From contig OZ018408.1 of assembly GCA_963969595.1 (NCBI GenBank), positions 34,534,108 to 34,598,107 on the forward strand: a stretch of 64,000 nt of DNA. The letters are read 5' to 3'. The notes beneath the pieces were generated by a model that was not told the DNA's origin, made no database searches, and saw nothing but the letters and a program-made list of their open reading frames with translations. Both the position numbers and the translations under genes were made by a program. The DNA comes from Neckera pumila. Lineage: Eukaryota > Streptophyta > Bryopsida > Hypnales > Neckeraceae. This document shows positions 49,917-62,549 of this stretch, in pieces. Numbering within the stretch: the stretch's first letter is position 1; every line of letters begins with the position of its first letter.

Positions 49917-52900
49917 ATGCTTCCTGGTAGACTTCCACTAACGGACGCTCGCCGGCAGCCCCTACGCGATGACCGCCTGTGGATTCGGGAGCTCCACAGG
50001 GCCAGAGAGTACAATGTCAAGAGACTACACTGCCCCTGCACTCTATGTCGAGGGCGTCGAACTTTGTTACTCCGGAATGTACGTGAGCACTTGATCAAGA
50101 ATGGTAGAGATCCCGGTTCTCGTACTTGGAGAGGACCCGGCAACCGAGACTCTTCAGATGAAGAATGGGAGCAAGAATTCTGGCAATCGCCTCTAGAAAA
50201 TGTGCAAGAGGTGGATGCGGCTGTTGATACACGTGGCATGGTGCAACAAGCGTCAATGCTGGACGACCTTCCTCAGACACCGGCAGAGAGAGTGCAACAG
50301 GAAGTGGCCGATGCTTTTGCAATGGCAGACTCCATTCACAAGGATTGCATGGCAGAGGAGCATGAAGATGGTGCAGAGGCTGAAGGATGTGGCGACATGG
50401 CCATGGAAGATGGCATGGATGAGACAAACTTTGATGCAACTTCCTTGGAGGAGTCCATGGAGGTACTCTATGAGGGCGCCAAGTCCAGCAAGCTAGCGGC
50501 TACTGTATTGCTCATGAACCTTTGCACCATACATGGTGTCAGCAATCATTGTGCCAATGAACTCTTTAGCCTTCTTCACCTCCATCTACTACCACATGGG
50601 AATACATTGCCCAAAACGTACCATGCTGCGAAGTCTGTCACTTCAAAGCTGGGATTGACATACAATAGTATACATGCCTGCGAGAGAGGATGTGTCCTAT
50701 TTCGTGGAGAACATGAGAATGCTCTACGATGTCCAAAATGTGGTGGCCGTAGATACAAAGACGAAGATCGTCGGTGCTTTCCAGTTAAAGTTCTTCGCCA
50801 CTTTCCAATTATCCCTCGTCTACAGAGAATGTTCAGGAGCCCCGCAATCTCTAAGTTAATGGTGTGGCACGCCGAGAACCGCAGTGCACAAGATGGAGGC
50901 GACGGACTTGTTTGACATCCATGCGACTCAAAGGCTTGGAAGCACTTTCACAAGAACGTGGATCCTACATATGCTGCGGATCCCCGTAATGCTCATTTTG
51001 CTTTAGCAGCTGATGGAGTGAACCCTTTTAAACAGAATCGGTCTCCATGGTCCACGTGGCCAGTTCTGTTGTTGAACTACAACCTACCACCATGGTTAAG
51101 TACAAAAAAGTTCTTTGTTCTATTGTCTTTATTGATTCCGGGGAGGGAATCTGTGACTTCAGAGGTCTTTGATGTATATTTGGAGCCTCTTGTTGAAGAG
51201 TTGCTAGAATTATGGGATGGAGTTCCAGCGTATGACATTACAAAGGATGTAGGTGATAGGTCATTCCAGCTACGCGCCATGTTGCTGTGGACTATGCATG
51301 ACTTTCCAGGTTATGGAACTGTAGGAGGCTTCTCTCATCAAGGTTATGCTGCTTGTCCATGGTGCGGGGTGGACTTGGGCGGTGAGCACTCTATAGAGCT
51401 CGGGAAGTGCACGTACGAGGGAACAAGGCGTTGGTTGCCTCCAGATCATCCTTACAGGTCAGAGGATATGAAGGACCACTTTGACGGTGCCATAGAAAAC
51501 CATCCTCAACCGCGCACAGTGACAGTGGAGGAGCAGATGCAATACGCAACAGAATATGAGGCCTGGAAAGCAGCTGGAAACAGGATTGGGGCTGCAGGTG
51601 ACCCCTCGAAGGTGCATGGCGTCAAACGGCTTAGCAGTCTGTATAGGTTGCCTTATTGGAAGGTGAGTCAGAGTCATCCATGGCTGAATTACTCAGTTGG
51701 GCACTTGAATAACTGCATTGCGTCTTTGAAGTGCTCTAGAAGTCATGTTACAGTAAATGGAAAGTGAAAGTCACAGTTTATGACTACAGTATGACTTCTG
51801 TTATCATGGTAGGTATAGGATAGGTCCAGGCAGTGTTTCAGAGGCAGTCGTGACGCTATTCCCTGAAATTGGAGTGGCCAGAGTGCACTGCCCCGCCCTT
51901 GCCCTAGCTTCAGGGAGAAGTGCTCCCCTATGATCCACGTCAGGCCATGATGTTTTGCACGAGGCCAGTTTGAAGTAGTCTGACGGGTCTCTGATTGCTA
52001 ACTCCATTTGAATCCCTCATGCTCTGCAGTATCTTTTGATTTGCCATTTATTGGACGTCATGCATTGTGAAATGAACCTAGCCAAGAACTTCTTGAAGAC
52101 CATAACCGGGAAGAAGGACACTGTGAAGGTTAGAAGAGACTTACAGAGGAGGAATGTGAGGAAGCACTTGTGGCTCACTCCAAACCCACGAAGGCCCGGG
52201 AAGATGTTGAAGCCTCAAGCACCATATGTTTTGACAGATGATGAGTTTGAGAAGTTCGTGAAGTGCATGGAGTCATTGAAGACGCCAAGCGGGTTCTCTT
52301 CAGACTTGGGTAAGTGCATGCGTAAGAAAAATTTTGGGGGACTGAAGTCCCATGATTACCACGTGTTGATGCAACAGTTGCTGCCACTAGCGCTTCGAGG
52401 GCTACTGCGTACCGGACCACGTATGGCTGTCATGAGAATGTGCAAGGTATTTAGGCGCCTATGTACAAAGGTTTACAATCCTCTGGCTTTTCCATCGTTG
52501 GAGGCTGATGTGGCGGAAAGTATGGCATTGTTGGAGGCAGAATTCCCGCCATCCTTTTTTGACATTATGACACATCTGCCATATCATCTTGCTAGGGAGC
52601 TAGACCTGTGTGGACCTATGAGTGCACGCTGGATGTATCCAGTGGAATGTTACATGAAAGTCTTGAAGAGCCACGTTCGAAATATGGCGAGCCCCGAAGC
52701 ATGTATGGCAGAGGGGTACTTGAAAGACGAATGCATGGGCTTCATTACAAAGTATCTGCACCAATTTGAGCCAACACAAAGACGTATATGGGATGAAGAT
52801 GAAGAATACGGTGATGCCGAGGAGGTTTTGCAAGGCGCTGGAAAGCCATACGTGATGAGCACCGAGCTAAGAGACATAGCACACCAGTACGTGCTCACAA

Positions 52901-53992
52901 ATGTTTCGATTATGCACAATTTTTACATGTAAGTGCCTGCAGTCTGCACTCGCCCTCGCACGCTCTCTCTGCATGACAGAACAAACCCGTGTTCCTGAAA
53001 GCATGCCACTGCAGTAGCTAGGAATTTGCTATTGTAACTGTCCTTGTGCCAGTAGTTTAGAAGATGTTTTACTGTAGTTGCGAAGTCGTTTACAGAGAAC
53101 ATGACTCAGTGTCGACTTAAGAACAACCAGTTCCAGACATAGGTAAGTCATAAGAGTGTGCGTGCTGAAGTAAGTTCTCCTGAGCATAATGTTGTTAGTG
53201 GATATTGTGTATGTTTGTGCTTGATTTGGGTATTTGAAATTGGGAGGGCTGCATGGACATAGGAAGTGGAGGGACGAAAAACAAGAGAATCCAATGACTC
53301 CTCCACTTGCAGAGTGGGTCCGGAGCACCTTCGATGACTCAGACCTGGATGTGCGTAATCCGGAGGACATGGACCGGTTTTTGCTGAGCAGGAAACCGCC
53401 TCAAAGAGCAACCCGGTACACACGCGTCACAGCGTTTGGCAACCACTTCCGCGTTGAAGACGAGACAACCTCACGATTAGTGAGCTACAATAGCGGTGTG
53501 GCCTCTATATTTGAATTGCCTTCCGGAACCACCGGTGAACAATCACTGAACTATGTGGGAGTGCTGAAAGACATATTGCAATTGGACTACGGTGCATTGC
53601 ATACACAAATTATCCTCATGAGATGCGAGTGGGTGAAACCCCAAGACAGTCGTGGCAATCCTACGTACACGCGTGATGACGCCGGCTTCCTTGTGGTGAA
53701 CTTCCGACATAAACTTCCTCGCATGGCAGAGCCGTTCATCTTTCCAAGCCAAGCCACGCAAGTGTTTTTCTCCGATGCTGTGGAGAGACCTGGATGGAAA
53801 GTAGTATTACGCAACGAAGCTAGAGCCCGGAGAGAGGTAGTGGAGGCCACAGACGCCTTCATCAGCACTACTGTGGAGACTGCAGGGCTTACGGCTCCCC
53901 GACGTTGGCCAGTTCCGACAGCAGTAGCTAATCTAGTCGGGGCCATTGAACTATCAGTAGAAGACAATTTGTTGGCTCAAGAGGAGTATTAG
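49917..53992 (+). pseudogene. CACTA-2 Tnp2 transposase (one premature stop)
   Basis: Tnp2 is the CACTA transposase that cuts element ends. The chosen start MLPGRLPLTDARRQPLRDD matches CACTA-1; an upstream short frame at 49,800 ends in a stop. Exon 1 (49,917-51,669) has Cys pairs CPCTLCRGRR and CPKCGGRRYKDED, then the Transposase_21 core: LMVWHAENRSAQDGGDG, HPCDSKAW, NAHFALAADGVNPF, WPVLLLNYNLPPWLSTKKFF, LLIPGRESV, LRAMLLWTMHDFPGYG, CPWCG. Donor TGGAAG|GTGAGT. The next exon starts after the acceptor at about 52,029 (LDVMHCEMNLAKNFLKTITG, DUF4218-like) and reaches about 52,930. The last (about 53,234-53,992) is DUF4216-like (FGNHFRVEDETTS, VGVLKDILQLDYGA) and ends QEEY. The only clear lesion is TGA at 50,913-50,915, where CACTA-1 has a Cys codon. 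Otherwise well preserved. Confidence 0.85.
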
Positions 53993-54019
53993 GCCTCCCC
54001 CACAAAGTACTTATTTGTT

Positions 54020-54900
54020 CATGATCTCCCTAAATCAAATTTTTTTTTTTCAAGATGTAACCATAAGATCTAGTACTTCACTTGTCTTCAATCATGTGGT
54101 AAAATTTTCATGAAGTTTGACCGTATGGATTGGAAGATATTAGCATTTGAAGTTCCATCAAGAAGTGGTTTCTGAACTGTGGCCTGCAATTTTAGAGGAC
54201 TTTGACGGCCATTTGTGGATTTTATTTGCACTATACACCATAAAGTTAAATTTTTTTATGTTGAACATTTGAGTTGAGAATCGGGGAAAAAAATTTTAGA
54301 ATGTGAAAACTTGATTTTCACATATAAAAAATTTGTTAAATAGAAGTAGGTCCAAAAATGCACAAAACACTAAATTGTTAATTGCTTTGAGGTGGAATTA
54401 AAACACTACAATCCCAATGGTGGGATTCTTCTTGCAAACAAACTTAACCTTTTAAAAACGTCAAAAATTGGAAAAAAATGAAAATTGCATTCAAAAATAA
54501 ATTCTACAAGTTGTTTTTGAAGATTTGTAGATTGCTCGAAAAACAAGATTGCCCATAACTTTCTTGTTCTGAGTCCAAATAGAATGAATCAAAGCTTCAA
54601 ACATAGACTTCTCCATGATCTTTGAGAAAAAAAAATTTCCCATTTTTCAGTTCATTTTTTTCCCCATTTCTTTGTTTCTGCTCGACAAAACACTTTTTGA
54701 CTTTCATGTGTCTTAACTTCTGCTCTCGGGCATTGAAAAAAAAATTATATTTTCAGAAAGCTAATGTGATTCCCTATCTTCAAAAAAAGTTTCCAAAAAT
54801 CAGGTCACGATTTGAGGTCACAAGAGCCTGCCTAATATCCCAAGTGTCCCCCGACAGGGCTGTTGGGCATTCAGGGGTTAACTCAATATATATATTTTAT
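54020..54900 (-). repeat. AT-rich dispersed repeat, copy C, inside CACTA-2
   Basis: Sits between the Tnp2 stop and the right terminus of CACTA-2. Reverse complemented, it shows the same block order as copies A and B: TTAACCCCTGAATGCCC at the edge, AAGAAAGTTATGGGCAATCTTG, the ATCCCACCATTGGGATTGTAG block and a final AAATGGCCGTCAAAG block. It is absent from the matching part of CACTA-1 as far as can be seen, so it is a secondary insertion. Confidence 0.6.
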
Positions 54901-55119
54901 TTCAGGGCAACCCACCGCATCAACAAATAATCTAGCAAATGGCAACCGTGACCCACAACAAAACCAGATTGTGTCATTGCATGTCGTTACGTAGTTTGTG
55001 ACAAGGAAGTCATTCCGTAGTTGCCCCGCTGTGAACCGTGTCTCCTCTCTTTCCAGCACGACTCTCGAGGGGTTGTTATCTTTTTCTTTTTCCATGATGA
55101 AGTAGGAATTTTCAGATCA

Positions 55120-55457
55120 TACTTCTACTGGAGTCATGAAAGTCATTTACTAGTTGCCTTGAAGTCAAGGAGAGTCACCGTGTATGACATACATCGCGAG
55201 GATGACTCGGACGTCTGAATATCTGAACTGATTTGGGTCCACGTCAGGATTTGGACGACCCTTCTTGATAGAAAATGGAGGATGACCCGTCGACCCCATC
55301 ACTCCTCATCCCGCTGTCGTGCTATCAACTCCAGAATGACTCAGAAGCTCTGGATGGCACACCACTGGTGCAATTATAGAGGCCAAGTCATTCTGTAGTC
55401 GTTCCGGACAGCCAGTCATTCTTTTCCAGTCACATTTGTGCCCCTTTTCTTGTAGTG
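55120..55457. repeat. CACTA-2 right subterminal repeats and terminus
   Basis: Copies of AGTCATT/AATGACT (near 55,133, 55,142, 55,338, 55,386 and 55,414) lead up to the inverted terminus CCCCTTTTCTTGTAGTG ending at 55,457. Confidence 0.8.
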
Positions 55458-58400
55458 TGGGCACGCCACATACATGCCGTAAAGCCTGTGGAGGTCACTC
55501 TAATCTAGACACGCCACAAGCTACAAATCAGGACGTCTTCTATATCATACAAAGAATTGACAACTCCAACTGTCTCATCACTATAGTATGACGAGTACAA
55601 GATGCAGTCTAATTTTTGCTTCTTGATTTCAACTAGAGAATGACTGATATGAGTGAACATAAAGTCATTGTTTATGGTCAGTGCACTGGAGTATGACTAC
55701 GTACTCAGAGTCATAGTGCTGCTCGACTGCAAGTCCTAATATCCACAAAGCAAAGTTGGCCCTTATAACGAACGTGGATGGCATTGGAACCCACCAAATA
55801 CAGAACCTCTACGACAATGAGCATATAAGGAAGAGTTCAAGAAATCAAGTTAAACTAATCAAGACATATGGATTGGGTGCACATGTCAGACAAAAATTGA
55901 AAGATGTCTACAGAAATTTCAAATCGGAGAGAATACCTGCCTCAACGCCTCCAGAACGCCAGACACCCACTACAACAGGTGCCAAAGAGGACGACCTCCT
56001 TTTGCTCCCTACTAATATGCAATCCCTTTTTACTTCAGCAGATTGTCTGTCATAAATTTGATGAAGAATGCACTTCTGGAAATGGACTGCAGTCTTTGTT
56101 TCCGATATTTTTTTAATGAATGGCAATCTTAGCGCAATCCCATTGATGCAACAGCTAAAGTTTTTCATAGAAAAGCATGTCCAATCAACCATGAGTGAAC
56201 ATTAATTATCGTATCAGAGAGTCGATTTGGGGCTGTCTTTCTTTTCACTCGTCAGTAGTAGTAGCCGCCTCCTACTCAGCGACAGAGCCTCACTTCAACT
56301 CCACCTTAGCTAAAGCTTGCCTTCAATCTCCTTCCACGCTTATCCTTTGTGCACACTCTCCGAGAGACGCTTCTCCACAACACTTTCTTTGATCGTCCTC
56401 CTTGCTTTCTTTAGCGGCTACCAAGGTTGGTGTTGGTGCGTCTTCTCTTGAACGTGCGCGGCTCCTTCTTCCACTGTAGCGTAGCCAAGTCATACAGACA
56501 TTTTCGGAAAGCGCTTCTTTATTGGGCGTCGACGCTCATCAATATAACATGGACGAGAGCACGCCGCCAAATGGAGAGGAGGAGAAAACAGCATACGAGC
56601 TCTTTCGTGACAAATGTGCAACGGAGTGCAAGAACACCGCAAAGCCCCTTCAATTGGCAGTAGAAGATTTGTAAGCACGTTGTTGTCATTTGTGTTTCAA
56701 AATGAATTTGCATAGTGACGGCGTGTTTGTAGGTTTTGAGGACCAAGCTGCATTCAATTCTAAAGTAATTATTAGTCAGTCATATTGTAGTCGCTTTGTA
56801 CTTTGTCAATAGTCGCAGTGTATGACTCTGGGTAGGGCTGCAGTTGCTTAAGAGTAATTTCGGAGTCTTCAAATGGGATTTGAGCTACCACAATTCAAAT
56901 TGTGCAAGGAGAAACCCTCGAGTGCCACGTAGCACACATAAGCGCGGTAAGGCTTGCAAACGGATGCCGAGGACAAGAGTGGGAACCATAGCAGTGTTGG
57001 CGCTTACTGCCTAAGTTGTAGCATTGCATTCCTTCTCTACCGTAGCATACTCTGCAATTGTTAGTATTTCTCATTGTAGCCAATTATGGAGACAACTTTT
57101 TTCTAAGCACTCGCTTGTACAAAAGGAGGTCCATTTCTTCCCAAAAGAAGTTGCCGGAGGAAGTGAAAGAGAGAACCGGAAGCCAAATTCTTCGAAAGAG
57201 CTCTAGGTTGCATGGTCAAAATCGGTTAGCTGAGGTATCGGGTGGAGAACATTGCGCCAAAAAAGACCATGCTGTAGAGAAGGGCAAGATGAGTACCGAC
57301 GCCGACTCTACCTCGAATGCGACAAGGATAGACAACAAGGCCATTGCAACAGGTATGATGCAACTTGCTATTGTTTGTGCGCATGTTCAAAGGAAGGCGA
57401 CCTCGGAGGTCAAGCCCGAAGGTAATTGGCATCTCGTTGTTCTGGTGTCTTTGTTCCGAGGTTAGGTTAGATGTCTGTCTGGATCGTCCTTTGGTCTCTA
57501 ATCTTCTACGGTAATACTAGGTTGTGATTTGAGTAGCACACTGGAAGATTAGGTTTCTATTTGCTTATTCTTAGTACTCCTCAAGCAAAGAAAGATCAGT
57601 GTTGCCAATCAGAAGTGAGCATCCATGGCCAAAATTTAGGTTTCCATGATTGTTGTCATGGCTGCAGGGAAGGTTAATCAAGATAAAGTAGTGTTTGACT
57701 CCGATGACAATGATCCGCAGAGTTGGCCCTCAAATTTGCAATGCGTTGAAGTGAACCCTGTAGGTGAAACTTCAATAGATAGTGTGGTAAGAGCGTCCCG
57801 GCACTTGAAGTGCTCACTTTATTTTGAGGGGAGTCGTGAACATAGCAAGGTGGGCAAGAAACCACACCGCATCTCTATCATGTCAGATGGAGAAATTGAC
57901 GCTAATTGTGCAGGCAAGAACGCATGGGACACTTTGGTGCGGACGTATGTGCCAAAGATACTTGACATGAGCGTGATTGACTGGAATAAACAGAAGCCCC
58001 AGTGGGTTGACAAATTGAGAGATGCCCTGGACAATGACTTCGAGTATGTGGGGAATGAATTGAGTATGATTGGCTTTTGAAATGCCATCAAGAGATATCT
58101 GAAGAAGGAGAGGTCAAGATTGAAGGCCCATTTTCTAAGTGGTGACGAGAACTACCTAGTTTGTGTAAACTCAGATCAGTGGGATCGTTTGAAAGATTAC
58201 TAGGGTATAGATCAGCAATTGAAAAAAGCTACAACAATGGCGCATGCGAGGAGGCAAGTGAAGAATTTTTCTAGCGTGGGGAGGAAAGGGAAAGCTGGAA
58301 AGGAAGCAATACTAGTAAGCTACCGATGTTTGTAGTGTCGTCCCTTTTCTAAGATTGCATGTTTCAATTTTGTGCAATATTGTTGCTATTATTGCCTTTG

Positions 58401-59297
58401 AAATGCTATTAGATAGGCAGATGTTGTGGATTCACTAGAAACATGTGGGATTCAGAAAGGAGGAAGGTCCAGTAGCTCGGGAATCACAAAGATTGCAGAA
58501 GGGATGCAACCGTCTGAAGCCCATGTGGCATATGCCTCTGTGAGATACTGAATACCCTTTCTGTTGCAATGTGGGGCGTTAAAAGTGAGGTATTTGTAAA
58601 AATCTTTTTCAAATAGCCTTTGTATAGTGCAGGACATTGTGAATGTCATGGAAATTTAGGTGGTGCTTCCTGTGGGAATCAAGGACAATAGATGCAGGCG
58701 CACGCAAGTTATAGTGTTTAGCATTCTAGTCGTCATGTAGTAGTGACAACGTCCTCCCTAGAAGAGTGCAAGTCATACCGCAGTCTTACTACTATGCCGA
58801 AGTCATACTTAAGTATTCCAATGCAGTTGCAAATGAGTATCCAGACTCTTCTCACTATGCTTTTGTTTGTGTTGGTGGCCGAGAACAATAGGGTCTCACA
58901 ACAGCGGATTCGGCTAGGATCTGTGCCATAGAGAAAACACAAACTGATATGAAGGGCCAATTCTCGACAGTGATTGCGAGTGCAGCAGCTACAAATAGCA
59001 CAGTGGAGGAGTTAAAGTCCCTCTTCACAGCATACATTAGCAGATCTAAGGATACTGAGGGCGAGATTGCATTTGTCTCAAAGTCTGCCTTGGAGAACCC
59101 GATGTTGCTGGTGGTCCCACAAGTGGAGCCATCTGGAGTTACCCCGGATCCAAGTACCAATAGATTGAAAGTAAATGATTTTATTGCTAAGCCGGGTAGT
59201 TCCGAGAATGCTAGGAAGTCAAACATTGTAGTGGCCTCAGAGATGCATGACTGCACCTCAGCTGCTAAAGAAGATGTCGCCGTACAAGGCAAGCAAA

Positions 59298-62200
59298 TTC
59301 CCAGTTATACTACCAAAAACCACTTTAAAGTATAACAAAGTGACTCTAAAGATCAAACCCGCAAGATTCTGTGAAGTATCTAGCCTTATTTGGTCTCTAA
59401 GCTTAGTCAGTACCAATATTTCCTCTTCCGGTCCTAACACCCCAACCGGAAACACAATAACACCAAAAACTACAATCAGACCCTCTTCTCCTTCTCCAAT
59501 CCGGTCAGTTTTCCAATCCGATCTGATCAACTCACATCCGCTCTTACTCCCATCTGGTTTAGTTTTACCTCTGTTTCACCATCAGAGGGTTCGCCCCTTG
59601 CTTTTGAGAGTGGCAGGCCCGCCACTCCTTCCGTAACTTATAGTGGCTGAAGACCCACTTCTCTATTCTCCACTTTCCTACACTAATCCGGATCTGGTTT
59701 GATCCTTCACAGCAATCCAGATAACTCTCCGGATCACCGGTCACACAAAGACCCCCCGTACAATCCTTTCATACTACAACAACCTTAGCGCCACGTTCCG
59801 TCTGTACGAAGCCAGGCGATTGCAAGTGAACCCGTCCGTTCCAACATTGACTAAAGTCCTTCCGTTTGCCAACTAAGGCAGCGAGATCTCTTAGGAGATC
59901 GGACACTCAACCGGATTTCCCACCCAGAAGTTCTAGCACGACTAAAGAATCCCTCCCTATCCGCCTAGCCTAACAACAGTTGTCTCGCCTGGAATCCTAA
60001 ACCTTAGAGATGCTGAGGAACTGAAATCCACTCCCAACTCTTTCACAACCCGCTCACTTGCACCTAAGATCAAAACAAGAACACCAAAGGGAGAAATCAC
60101 ACCCGTACAAGCATGCGCCTTCCTAACTCCTCACCACACAACCTTGCCACACACGAGAGAGACATGCAACAAGAGGCCAAGAGAAGACATACACAAAATT
60201 TGGACAAAAAGACTTGCAGCTCCCAAGCAGGGGCTGACTTATATACAACTTGATTACAAGGCAAAAAGGCCCCTGGAAATCCGCATTGGACATCGGAGTC
60301 TGATCCTAACCGGCCAGACCGGGTCAACATCCAATCCGGTCCTAACTATCTTACAAAAATTACATTCCTACCTATCTACCTACTCTCCAACTCCCCCACC
60401 CAGTGTAGGACTCTTGGGTTCCGTGGGCAGTTGGTTGAAGACGTCAACCAGGTTCCTGCTCTGCCCCCCAACAGCAAGATCCGGACGATGTGATCCTGGC
60501 GATGAATCTAGATGAATGGGTTGTCCAGGTTCAGGCCTTCGGTTACTCTTCCTTGACTCGGGTGTCTGATCCTTGGGCTCCCTCGGATTTGATCCTCCGG
60601 CTGCAAACAAATCCGGCAGCAAAAAGTCCGAAAGTGGAATCTCCAGGGAGTACATGGACCCATTCAGCTTCCGGCTGATGATGTCCATCCGGTTGGCTGC
60701 CTCCCTTGCTGCCACCAATGATGCTTCCATCCGATCGGTGAAGTCGATCAGGATCCGAACTATCCGGGAACCGGATACTTTCTTCTCCTCATGCATCCCT
60801 TTGTCAAATAATTCCGCCTTGACCGCGGTGGATCCGGACTCTCCAAGAGTGTCCTTCACAGACTCGGCCACCTTCCGAGTTGCTTCCGCCATTTCCCGGA
60901 CTACAGCTTTGTCCTCTCTGAGGGCTACCATGTCAGCCTTCAGAGTGTTGACTTCCTCCTGAAGTCGACAAATCTCTACCTCCTGCTTCTGGTGCTCATC
61001 CGGATTTGACAGATACTGGGCCATCTTACCTGGTAAGTCACTATCCGCCGGTGCACCAACCAGATCTCCGACACTAGCGAGGGTCCTCCTCTTGACTTCC
61101 CAGTCCGCTCGTATCACGCATAAAATCACAGTCAGTTGATTGAACGGGTCGGTCGGGTCTTTGGGATCCGGCATCTCCACATCCGGCCCCTGTTCTAGAG
61201 TTGACCGGTTGGTAGGAGGGGTTCCTCTCTTGCAAAGAGGCGTCATCATCATCTGCTTCCTCGCCCGGAGGTGCTCCTCCTTGTCTTCTTCTTCTGTCTC
61301 GGGTTTGGACCCGGTTTGCTCTTCCTACTCATCATCCAAACCCGACTCTCTGTACTTCAGGATAGACTTCTGAAGGTTCCACGTCTTCTCCTCCGTATCC
61401 GTGAGGAGTTGGTTGCGATGGTAGAGGTGGAAGAGATAGGGACTCAAAGGAGTGGCCCTACTCTTTTTGATCCTCGTCACTAGTTGGGACACCAGATCGG
61501 AAAAGATTTGAGCCCAGTTCACCTTCCATTCCCCGCTTAGGGAACCAAAAATGGTGTTGCCGATGGTCATCGTCACCCTCATCGGCTTCTCCGAGTGGAC
61601 GATCGGAACCAGGAACTGGAGGAGATTGCGGTGCCGGTCACTCTTGCAATCCGCGACCGCATATCCTTCCTTGTTGCTTGGCTCTCCATGAAACTTGTCA
61701 TGGATGAACTCGGCTTTCCGTCCAGCCATGCCAAAACCTTCCATCCGGAAGTTGTAAACTTCCCTCCACCTTTCTTCCTCCCATTCGGTCGGGCGGCCCC
61801 GGAGTGTGTTGTCAAACTCATTCGACACCTTATACTTCAGCTCTCTCACCATCCGCTCTTCCCTAAACCCCCACGATTTATCCATCAATACCAGATAGCC
61901 CATTGCTTTGAGATCGTCCATGAGCTCGGTCCTCGCCGGTTCCTCGGTTGGAATGACCGGAACTACTTTTTGGAGCTTGACGTCGGAGGAGGAATTGGGC
62001 GCTCCCGGTCTGCTCTTACGCAGCTGAGGCATGGACACGGACGGCTACTAGACCCTTACCAGTCGCTCCCTCACTCTCTCCTAGCCGCACGTTCCATTCC
62101 TCACTTCCTCTCGTCCGATCTCAACCGAAAAACAACACAAAAACCTGCAATCCACACAATCTCTACCTCTCCTACATACTTTGACGTATCCGGCCGGAAG

Positions 62201-62549
62201 CGCACATACATACAACAGCTCTAGTACAAACGGAGGCGTAAAAGCGCTCAAGGTCAGCTCTAGAACTCGAGGGAAGTAAAGGAGTGAAAATGAGGACGAC
62301 CAGCCTTTATATAGTCCCAGGACCCCTGGCAGGTCATCATGACCTTTTCCGGTCCGGTCCATATCAATCCGGTTGAACCCTAATCCGATCCGAGATGAGA
62401 TCCGGATGTGATTCCGCTCCTGAATACTAACATTCTGATCGGATCAGATCTAGTTTTCTCCTTACTAGATTAGCGTTGTCTATCTCCAGTTTCCTTTTGC
62501 CCCTCTAACAGGATCCGGATCCTAATTACTCATTTCCATTCCAATATTT
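59298..62549 (-). mobile_element. Insertion 2 in CACTA-1 (about 3.25 kb, related to insertion 1)
   Basis: Interrupts the accessory gene. The 11-mers AGGCAAGCAAA (59,287-59,297) and AGGTAAGCAAA (62,550-62,560) flank it with one mismatch and may be a target duplication of 7-11 bp. The inside is rich in CCGG (ATCCGGAT, CCGGTC) like insertion 1 and unlike the CACTA host. It codes on the minus strand for a protein related to that of insertion 1. No terminal inverted repeats or LTRs were recognised, so ends are approximate. Confidence 0.65.
60380..62038 (-). pseudogene. Insertion 2 protein, one in-frame stop
   Basis: A minus-strand frame of 553 codons with a single TAG at 61,325-61,327. The first 237 residues contain the region shared with insertion 1: DDLKAMGYLVLMDKSWGFRE, WREVYNFRMEGFGMAGRK, NKEGYAVADC, MTIGNTIFGSLSGEWKVNWA, SPYLFHLYHRNQL. 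After the stop the frame continues with charged sequence, a coiled coil (EVEICRLQEEVNTLKADM, KVAESVKDTL) and a Pro/Arg-rich tail ending SPTLGGGVGE. It is shorter than the insertion 1 protein and lacks the long acidic blocks. Function unknown; the weak likeness to the putative plant transposon protein domain applies here too. The stop may come from CAG. Confidence 0.7.

Larger units (their letters stand above)
41444..55457 (+). mobile_element. CACTA-2: complete 14,014-bp En/Spm element
   Basis: The left end is CACTACAAAAAAAAGGGGG at 41,444; the right end, reverse complemented, is CACTACAAGAAAAGGGG ending at 55,457. Both ends are flanked by TGG (41,441-41,443 and 55,458-55,460), the 3-bp target duplication expected for CACTA. 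It contains a minus-strand accessory gene (42,460-47,933) and a plus-strand Tnp2 (49,917-53,992) that diverge from a shared upstream region with a tandem array. It sits inside CACTA-1, just upstream of that element's Tnp2 start. It holds one inserted AT-rich repeat (about 54,020-54,900). Each gene carries a small number of disabling changes, so it is close to intact but probably not self-sufficient. Confidence 0.93.

Noticed and set aside
50913..50915. TGA in Tnp2 as a selenocysteine or recoded codon
   Set aside because: Land plants lack the selenocysteine pathway; CACTA-1 has an ordinary Cys codon here, so a simple nonsense mutation is enough.
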